Assembly (NCBI RefSeq): GCF_052119705.1
Contig: NZ_JBGQOP010000013.1
Coordinates: forward strand, 25,680-89,679
DNA length: 64,000 bases
Direction: 5' to 3'
DNA from: Oceanimonas sp052119705
Lineage (GTDB): Bacteria > Pseudomonadota > Gammaproteobacteria > Enterobacterales > Aeromonadaceae
In this document: positions 58,690-64,000 of the stretch, in pieces
Layout: the number at the start of each line of letters is the position of its first letter
How positions within the stretch are numbered: the first letter of the stretch is position 1
Notes under the pieces: generated by a model
The model's database searches: none
What the model saw: only the letters and a program-made list of their open reading frames with translations
Told to the model about the DNA's origin: nothing
Translations under genes and position numbers: made by a program

Positions 58690-59685
58690 ATGAGCACTGC
58701 TGTTACCACCCACCTCGTCATGGGCTTCCTCGGCACCGGAAAAACCACACTGCTGCGTCATTTATTAGCCAACAAACCTGAGCATGAGCGTTGGGCAATT
58801 TTAGTAAACGAGTTTGGTGAAGTGGGCATAGATGGCGCCTTATTGACCGAACAAGGCGCCACTATCAAAGAAGTTCCCGGTGGCTGCTTATGCTGCGTGT
58901 CTGGCCTGCCCTTTCAAATTGGCCTGAATGCACTGCTGCACAAGGCCAAACCAGATCGCTTGTTTATCGAACCCAGCGGCTTAGGCCACCCCAGTCAGAT
59001 CTTAAAAACCCTCACCAATGAGCATTATCAAAACGTACTGCAACTGGGTGCTACCTTCTGCGTGGTCGACCCACGCCAATGGGCGAATACCCGCTACCAA
59101 GAGCACGAGACCTATCAAGATCAGCTAGCGCTGGCAGATGTACTGGTGCTTAACAAAACCGACCTCAGCGCGCCAGAGCTTGTGGCTAACTTAGAGGCCG
59201 CCATCGGCAAAGGTTTGTTTGCCGGCCAAGCGCCGCAGCAGTGCGTTACCGTGAGCCAAGGCCAGCTAGATCCAGCATGGCTGCAAGCGCCCCACCATAG
59301 CGAACGCAAAGCCGCCAGCCCTCAAGCTCATGCCAGTAACAGCCCTCGCCCGCTGGTCGCCAGCCCAGAGCCGCGCTTAAGTCGCGCTCAGCCGTGGCGG
59401 CGTTACAGCAACCTAGGTCAAGATCATTATTCGGTGGGCTGGCGCTTTCTCGATGAAGTCTGTTTTGATTTGCACAAAGTAGAGCACTTTTGCCGCTCAC
59501 TTAACGTCACGCGCTTAAAAGCCGTGCTAAACACCGCAGACGGTTGGTGGGCCTTTAATAAGGTGGATGACCAGCTCAGCGTATATCGCATAGCCCCGCA
59601 AAAAGAAGGTCGCCTTGAGCTTATTGACCTCGATCCCTTGCCCGCCCAACAGCTGCAAAAAACGCTACTGGCGACCTTAGACTGA
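58690..59685 (+). CDS. COG0523/CobW-family zinc GTPase (metallochaperone)
   Basis: 331 residues from ATG 58690. G3E GTPase: Walker A G-F-L-G-T-G-K-T-T near 12-20, metal-binding C-L-C-C at 66-69 (C-x-C-C), F-I-E-P-S-G-L-G-H-P near 95, L-N-K-T-D near 140, and the C-terminal CobW_C domain from about 230. Members under Zur control (YeiR/ZigA/ZagA type) are thought to deliver zinc to essential enzymes in zinc limitation. The residues 190-230 linker is Ala/Ser/Pro-rich rather than His-rich. The Zur box upstream supports zinc rather than cobalt or nitrile hydratase service. Confidence 0.9.
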   Translation: MSTAVTTHLVMGFLGTGKTTLLRHLLANKPEHERWAILVNEFGEVGIDGALLTEQGATIKEVPGGCLCCVSGLPFQIGLNALLHKAKPDRLFIEPSGLGHPSQILKTLTNEHYQNVLQLGATFCVVDPRQWANTRYQEHETYQDQLALADVLVLNKTDLSAPELVANLEAAIGKGLFAGQAPQQCVTVSQGQLDPAWLQAPHHSERKAASPQAHASNSPRPLVASPEPRLSRAQPWRRYSNLGQDHYSVGWRFLDEVCFDLHKVEHFCRSLNVTRLKAVLNTADGWWAFNKVDDQLSVYRIAPQKEGRLELIDLDPLPAQQLQKTLLATLD

Positions 59686-59721
59686 CCGCTATGCGCTTTA
59701 CGCCGTACGTCACAGAAAAAA

Positions 59722-59760
59722 ACAGCCGTTAGTTTTTAGGCTGACAGCTTACGGCTGTGC
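59722..59760 (+). repeat. 7-bp GCTKANN repeats forming a hairpin
   Basis: GCTGACA GCTTACG GCTGTGC from 59740, with ACAGCCGT at 59722 pairing with ACGGCTGT at 59751. It may serve as a 3' hairpin for the GTPase gene. Confidence 0.45.
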
Positions 59761-59826
59761 TTATCATAAAACTGTCACTTCTATCACTTACCTTAGCCAA
59801 CAACTTCGCTTATTAAGGTCTAGCTG

Positions 59827-61779
59827 ATGAAAGTGTCGGTGTTCTCTTGGGTGTCCTCATTATTACTGACTGCACTGGCGCTGATGTTTGCCGCCAGCTT
59901 ATATTTGGCCGATCACAGATTACGCCAAGGTGAAGAGCTAAGAGCCGAGGTAGAGCAGTTAAGCCGCATTGCTAATATCGACTTGTATCGCACCATTAGT
60001 CGTTATTTAACCACAGGCGATAACAGTTTACTGACTACGGCCGGTCTTCAAGTAGACGCCATTAGCACTGAGCTAGAAAAATACCCCAACGCCCAAGCGG
60101 CACAACAGGCGGTCGCGCTCTTAGCACAACAACTGGATCAAGACTTTAGGGCGGCGGGCAAATTATCCGCTAATAGCCAGCAGCTACTGCAACACGCAGA
60201 ACAAGAATTAGCCGACCAACTGAGAGCCCTGCTACGCTACGCCAGCCAAGCAGACTCATCTGATAACGACACTAACCAGAGATTGGCTGCCCAATATGAA
60301 AGCCACGCCACGGCCATGCTGGCAGCTCTGCCTAAGCTTATCCATTTGCGGCAAGGCTACATAAATAATCCAAGTGAGCCTCTTAAGGCCGCACTCGATT
60401 TTCAACTCAATGAACTCAATCAAGCCGCCAGCAAACTGGCAGCCCTGCCCTTGATCGGCATGTATCAGGCAGTTGAAACTGACGAGTTTGCCCTGCGTAA
60501 ACCTAAGCCCATAGAAATAGGCGAAGCACCCAAGCGAGAAGCGCTAAGCCTACTGAAGCGCTATCCCAAAGAACTGCACAACACCAGCGAAAACCTAGCG
60601 CTACACGCCCAAGCCACCACCACATTGAACGCCAGCTTGAGTGCCATAGAGCAAGAGCTAGATCTGCTGGTTGATGCCCAAGAAAGCGCCCGTCTTAATC
60701 AGTATCACCAGCTGAGCCTATTATTATTTGGCCTGTGTGTGGCACTGCTGTTATTTGCACTGCTCAGCTATGGTTTTCAACGCCAATTAGTGGTGCAGCG
60801 GCTGCATCAACTGAGTGACGCCTTTGCCCGTTTGCTGCACACCGGCCAATTAACACCCCTCATCGTTAGCCACCCTAACAGCGAATTAGGTCAAATTGCC
60901 GACAGCTTTAATGGCTTGATCAGCCAACTGCAAGCCCAGCAACATGCCAGAGCCGAGCAACTGCGCCATGTGTCCGGCGCCTTAGAGCACATGGTAAAAG
61001 AGGTGCAAGATATTCAGCAACATACCCAAACGACCGATCACACCATGAGTGGCAGCGTGCAAATGGTGGATGAACTGAATCGTCTTGCCCAACAAATGCG
61101 CCAAGCCAGCGATCAGATAGCCATGACGGCGCGAGATAATCTGAAGGCCATGAGCGTGAGTAAAGACAAAGTGGAGCAACTGGTGCACACCGCCCAACAA
61201 AGCCAAGATGCCGCTCACAGTGGCCAACAAGCGATAGACTCATTAACGCACTCTGTGAATGATGCGGCGGCCATTATTGGCGTGATCCAACAGATTGCCG
61301 AGCAAACTAACTTACTGGCTTTGAATGCGGCGATTGAGGCCGCACGAGCCGGCGCACATGGCCGTGGCTTTGCGGTGGTCGCCGATGAAGTGCGTAAATT
61401 ATCTGGCAACACCCAAGGATCTTTAAGTGAAATCAGCGCGATTTTGGAGCGCTTACGTTTGGCCAGCAATCAGCTCAATCACACCATCAGCAACATGATG
61501 CAAGGGGCGCAAACTCAACATCAGCAAGCCCAAGCCTTGATGGCCGTAACCGAGCAAGTGCGCACCACCTCACACGCCACCACACTCGTTGCCGAGCAAG
61601 GCGCCGGCCACGCAGATAGCCAAGCCGCCGAGCTGAGTCGTTTTATGGGGCTGATGGATGAACTTAAGCTGCAATCTACCCAGGTGTCCCAGCGGGCCGG
61701 CCAAGTGGTAGATCGCATTCGCGGCCAGGCCAGCACCATTACCGAGATGCTGACCCCTTCGGGGAGCTATAAGCCATAA
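59827..61779 (+). CDS. methyl-accepting chemotaxis protein
   Basis: 650 residues. TM1 about 7-27, a long all-helical periplasmic sensor (about 28-295; no PAS or Cache motif recognised, heptad-like with many Leu/Ala/Gln), TM2 about 298-317, HAMP (about 318-372), and a signalling coiled coil with the conserved hairpin I-A-E-Q-T-N-L-L-A-L-N-A-A-I-E-A-A-R-A-G near 494-513 and G-F-A-V-V-A-D-E-V-R-K-L. The ligand is unknown. There is no C-terminal CheR pentapeptide. The stop TAA is the start of an AAGCGGG array. Confidence 0.92.
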   Translation: MKVSVFSWVSSLLLTALALMFAASLYLADHRLRQGEELRAEVEQLSRIANIDLYRTISRYLTTGDNSLLTTAGLQVDAISTELEKYPNAQAAQQAVALLAQQLDQDFRAAGKLSANSQQLLQHAEQELADQLRALLRYASQADSSDNDTNQRLAAQYESHATAMLAALPKLIHLRQGYINNPSEPLKAALDFQLNELNQAASKLAALPLIGMYQAVETDEFALRKPKPIEIGEAPKREALSLLKRYPKELHNTSENLALHAQATTTLNASLSAIEQELDLLVDAQESARLNQYHQLSLLLFGLCVALLLFALLSYGFQRQLVVQRLHQLSDAFARLLHTGQLTPLIVSHPNSELGQIADSFNGLISQLQAQQHARAEQLRHVSGALEHMVKEVQDIQQHTQTTDHTMSGSVQMVDELNRLAQQMRQASDQIAMTARDNLKAMSVSKDKVEQLVHTAQQSQDAAHSGQQAIDSLTHSVNDAAAIIGVIQQIAEQTNLLALNAAIEAARAGAHGRGFAVVADEVRKLSGNTQGSLSEISAILERLRLASNQLNHTISNMMQGAQTQHQQAQALMAVTEQVRTTSHATTLVAEQGAGHADSQAAELSRFMGLMDELKLQSTQVSQRAGQVVDRIRGQASTITEMLTPSGSYKP

Positions 61780-61838
61780 GCGGGAAGCGGGAAGCGGGAA
61801 GCGGGAAGCGGGAAGCGGGAAGCGGGAAGCGGGAAGCG
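61778..61838. repeat. exact 7-bp tandem repeat (AAGCGGG)8
   Basis: Eight perfect units plus AAGCG, beginning in the TAA stop of the chemoreceptor gene. Longest exact array in the window and the best candidate for length polymorphism. Confidence 0.93.
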
Positions 61839-61852
61839 TATTTTAAAGACTC

Positions 61853-61912
61853 AAGACTTCTTCGCCACGACTCTTTGCTACGATAAGCACTGAACCCACA
61901 GAAAAATTAAGA
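61853..61912 (+). repeat. half copy of the CACGGAA-type element
   Basis: CTTCTTCGCCACGACTCTTT ... GAACCCACAGAAAAATTAAG resembles only the left arm of the elements at 29031 and 56182; no right arm was found before the MBL gene. Confidence 0.4.
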
Positions 61913-62005
61913 CGCTTAAAATAGACCCTTCTTTGGTAAGACCTTATAAGAACTATAAGTGCGAGATACCGGGGCAAGGCTGCAGAGGACGGTGTGTGAT
62001 TTTTA

Positions 62006-62040
62006 GCTGGGCGCCGGGCGCTTAGCGCTCGGCGCTGCTA
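62006..62040. repeat. 7-bp repeats GCTNNGC at the MBL-hydrolase stop
   Basis: GCTGGGC GCCGGGC GCTTAGC GCTCGGC GCTGCTA, strict period 7, abutting the stop codon of the minus-strand gene at 62041. GC-rich sub-family. Confidence 0.55.
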
Positions 62041-62928
62041 TTAAAGCTTATTAATAGGGATTTTCAAAAAGGTATTACCTTGCTCATCTGCAGGCGGCAA
62101 TTCGCCGGCGCGAATGTTCACTTGAATGGCCGGTAATATTAAGCGCGGCATGCTCAGAGTAGCATCGCGCTTGTCTCGCATGGCCATAAAGTTGGCTTCA
62201 TCTATACCGTCGTGCACATGAATATTCTCCGCTTTTTGCTTAGCGACTGTGGTCAGATATTCATGCCCACGGCCCTCTTTGGGATAATCGTGACACACGT
62301 AAATATCAGTCTCTGGCGGCAAGGCTAACAAACGCTGAATCGACTGATACAGCTGCTGACTGCTGCCACCGGGAAAGTCACAGCGTGCCGTGCCTAAATC
62401 TGGCATAAACAAGGTATCACCGACAAACAGCGCCTGCTCGTTCACCAAATAAGCTAAATCTGCCGGCGTATGGCCTGGGCTATGCAGCACACGAATGTGT
62501 AACTGACCCACGTTAAATAATTGCTCGTTGGCAAACAGGCCATCAAACTGGCGACCATCGGCGTTAAATTCTGACTCTAAGGCAAACACCTCGCGAAAGA
62601 TGCTTTGCACCTGAGTGATGTTCTCGCCTATGCCAATTTTGGCATTAAGCTGGTCACGCAAGAAAGGCGCTGCCGATAGGTGATCGGCATGAGCGTGCGT
62701 TTCGAGCACCCAGTCTATAGCGAGCTGTTGTTCGCGCACAAAGTCCAGCTGCTGCTGGGCCAACTTAGTGCTGGTGCGGCCTGCTGCATAATCAAAATTT
62801 AATACCGAGTCGATGATTACCCCGTGGCCACCGGCTTGGTCGTACACCACATAGCTAAAGGTCTCGCTGTCTTTTTCTAAGAATGCTTTTACCTTTGGCG
62901 CCAGCATCTTAGTTACGTGTGTCATCAT
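62041..62928 (-). CDS. MBL-fold hydrolase, persulfide-dioxygenase/BlhA-like
   Basis: 295 residues from ATG 62928 (GAGGGAAC ahead; a second ATG follows at once). Metallo-beta-lactamase fold: T-H-A-H-A-D-H metal motif near 79-85, H-S-P-G-H-T-P-A near 140, G-D-T-L-F-M-P-D near 163 and C-H-D-Y-P near 210. The D-L-G-T-A-R-C-D-F-P-G-G-S segment is typical of ETHE1/BlhA-like persulfide dioxygenases in sulfide detoxification. No sulfurtransferase domain is fused. The C-terminal 60 residues extend beyond ETHE1, as in BlhA-type proteins. Dps lies upstream on the same strand. Confidence 0.83.
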   Translation of the reverse strand: MMTHVTKMLAPKVKAFLEKDSETFSYVVYDQAGGHGVIIDSVLNFDYAAGRTSTKLAQQQLDFVREQQLAIDWVLETHAHADHLSAAPFLRDQLNAKIGIGENITQVQSIFREVFALESEFNADGRQFDGLFANEQLFNVGQLHIRVLHSPGHTPADLAYLVNEQALFVGDTLFMPDLGTARCDFPGGSSQQLYQSIQRLLALPPETDIYVCHDYPKEGRGHEYLTTVAKQKAENIHVHDGIDEANFMAMRDKRDATLSMPRLILPAIQVNIRAGELPPADEQGNTFLKIPINKL

Positions 62929-63029
62929 GTTCCCTCTGCGTCTTTGCCATTCAGTGTCACCCATCAAACATTAGCATAAGCTAATTTAAAAGAGAGTGAT
63001 AGCTTACCGTTGCCCGAAAGGCTCAAACA

Positions 63030-63057
63030 AAAATGCCAAAGCATGAGCTTTGGCATT
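63030..63057 (-). terminator. terminator of dps
   Basis: Minus strand: AATGCCAAAGC-TCAT-GCTTTGGCATT then TTTGTTTG, 44 bases past the dps stop. It separates dps from the MBL gene. Confidence 0.85.
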
Positions 63058-63100
63058 GTTTGACAGAACACTGACGGTTTAAGACCAACAGCCCTTCAGT

Positions 63101-63592
63101 TTATTTCTTGCTGGTCACGGCCACGTTAGCACCGATAAACCAAGCGTCTTTATCAATAATGCGACTGGCTTCGGTAAACAAGTCGGCGGTATCTTCATCG
63201 CCGGCTTTGCCTGCCAGCTTGATAGCCTCACGCAGGGTTTCGGCCACCACTTTATAGCGCTCGGTTAGGGCTTGAACATGGTCAACAACGGAAGTAATGC
63301 CGGTAGGATAAGGAGCCAAAATACTGTCTTTGGCAACGCGTGCCGCCAAACCATTGGGCTCGCCACCCAAGATAACCACGCGCTCGGCAATGTTGTCTGA
63401 AATCTCGAGAATACGCACCGTAGTTTCATCGAGCAGTTGATGTACGCCAATAAAACCGGCGCCTTGTAGGTTCCAATGACACTGCTTGCCGGCCAAGGTC
63501 AGATCGATAACGTTAGCCAGATTGGCATTGAGAAGTTCGATCATTTTATTGGCAGTCTTGTCGTCTAGTCCGCTTGCGTAACGTTCTCTCAT
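63101..63592 (-). CDS. dps: DNA starvation/stationary-phase protection protein Dps
   Basis: Ferritin-like dodecamer that stores iron and protects DNA from oxidants. 163 residues (E. coli 167). Ferroxidase ligands at His39, His51, Asp55, Asp66 and Glu70, in the usual spacing (offset 12 from E. coli). W-N-L-Q-G and the A-E-R-V-V-I-L-G-G-E-P segment are typical. The N-terminal tail has only a few Lys/Arg, fewer than E. coli, so DNA binding may be weaker. Monocistronic. Confidence 0.95.
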   Translation of the reverse strand: MRERYASGLDDKTANKMIELLNANLANVIDLTLAGKQCHWNLQGAGFIGVHQLLDETTVRILEISDNIAERVVILGGEPNGLAARVAKDSILAPYPTGITSVVDHVQALTERYKVVAETLREAIKLAGKAGDEDTADLFTEASRIIDKDAWFIGANVAVTSKK

Positions 63593-63924
63593 TTTTACAC
63601 TCCGTATCGAATAATGGTGATTAACCTTGAGTTAGCTTTTCTACCTTTACTGTAAATCGTGAGTTTTAATCTTTTGAGTCTGTTGTATATAGCAAATTGC
63701 GTAAAGCTAATTGAGTACGACTGATTTGACACACATTTATACTAGCAGCTTAAAAACGCCTGTTAACCCCTGACAGGAAAATAGTGTGATCGCCCCGTCA
63801 GACTCGGTCGCAGCCGATTAACACATAGCGGTACGCCTTACGTTATACGTTATACGTTATACGTTATACGCCGTAAGTTAAGGGCAAAACCGCTAGGGCC
63901 TGTGTTTTACGTACCGCGTAAGGC
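63593..63924. other. dps upstream region, no gene
   Basis: About 330 bases: the dps promoter side near 63600-63660, no convincing OxyR or Fur site, then a 7-bp array at 63831-63873 and the left end of an IS element. Confidence 0.5.
63831..63873 (-). repeat. 7-bp tandem repeat (GTATAAC)4 with GTAAGGC
   Basis: On the minus strand four perfect GTATAAC units run directly into GTAAGGC GTAC. This joins an exact array to the GTRARRN family consensus and shows that they share one origin. Confidence 0.88.
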
Positions 63925-64000
63925 TGGAATGGCCCCGAATAAGTAGACACTTCTTCAGAGTGAGGAAGTGTATGCAATACCGAACCAAGCGTAAATTTAG
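63925..64000 (+). mobile_element. left end of an IS3-family (IS150-like) insertion sequence
   Basis: A TG-ended terminal inverted repeat, TGGAATGGCCCCGAATAAGT followed by AGACAC, matches the IS150-group pattern TGnnnTGnCCCC...nAGACA. A transposase gene with GAGGA ribosome site starts 47 bases in. The right end, orfB and target duplication are outside the window. Confidence 0.75.
63972..64000 (+). CDS. transposase OrfA of IS3 family (5' fragment)
   Basis: Only the first nine codons are visible: M-Q-Y-R-T-K-R-K-F, the basic start typical of IS3 OrfA helix-turn-helix proteins (R-T-K-R-K-F-S-x-E-F-K). GAGGAAG precedes the ATG. Cut by the window edge, so completeness is unknown. Confidence 0.65.

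Noticed and set aside
61778..61838. CRISPR-like array
   Set aside because: Units are 7 bp in direct contact with no spacers and no cas genes nearby; it is a simple tandem repeat.

Overview
The window is one contiguous piece of a gammaproteobacterial chromosome. Gene order and protein character point to the Aeromonadales, probably close to Oceanisphaera/Oceanimonas; the genus is inferred, because no rRNA or other marker lies here. The block waaA-coaD-mutM-rpmG-rpmB-radC-coaBC-dut-slmA / pyrE-rph-yicC / gmk-rpoZ-spoT follows the enterobacterial order closely. No tRNA, rRNA, CRISPR array or prophage was seen. One insertion sequence starts at the right edge.

Layout: 1-4.6 kb, caa3-type cytochrome c oxidase operon on the minus strand (coxB with fused cytochrome c, coxA, ctaG, coxC, SURF1). 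4.9-8.8 kb, lexA with two SOS boxes, ubiCA, a FliL-like secreted protein, glpEG. 8.8-13.9 kb, branched-chain amino-acid ABC importer livKHMGF with an internal terminator after livK. 14.2-17.2 kb, threonine catabolism (kbl-tdh) and a TetR regulator. 17.3-28.4 kb, LPS core locus: hldD, a glycosyltransferase/deacetylase fusion, five GT9 heptosyltransferase-family genes (one assigned as waaF), waaA, kdkA and a waaE-like GT2. 28.5-35 kb, housekeeping block plus mscS. 35-38.4 kb, an LTA-synthase-like membrane transferase and cheV. 38.5-44.9 kb, pyrE-rph, yicC, gmk, rpoZ, spoT. 45-49.3 kb, an alpha/beta hydrolase and peptidoglycan recycling (small lipoprotein, anmK, murQ). 49.3-63.6 kb, mixed stress and metabolic genes (aldo/keto reductase, HI0933 flavoprotein, methyltransferase, K+ channel, uspA, LysR, EamA exporter, acuI, Zur-type GTPase, chemoreceptor, MBL hydrolase, dps). 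An IS3-type element begins at 63925.

The most unusual content is between the genes. (1) About twenty short arrays with a strict 7-bp period (GTRARRN, GCTNANN and exact forms) sit at or just after stop codons, often as facing pairs. (2) A REP-like palindrome family with a GTAG head has five copies. (3) A CACGGAA-bearing inverted-repeat element of about 130-230 bp has four copies plus a half copy. (4) An unassigned structured RNA at about 55.83-56.14 kb has a 13-bp closing helix, a possible competing hairpin and an intrinsic terminator. (5) Seven degenerate 16-17 bp repeats between livG and livF create a chain of mini-ORFs. (6) A 78-bp near-perfect hairpin and orphan terminators lie in the yicC-gmk gap. 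Among proteins, the GT4-NodB fusion and the Zur-box-controlled COG0523 GTPase stand out.
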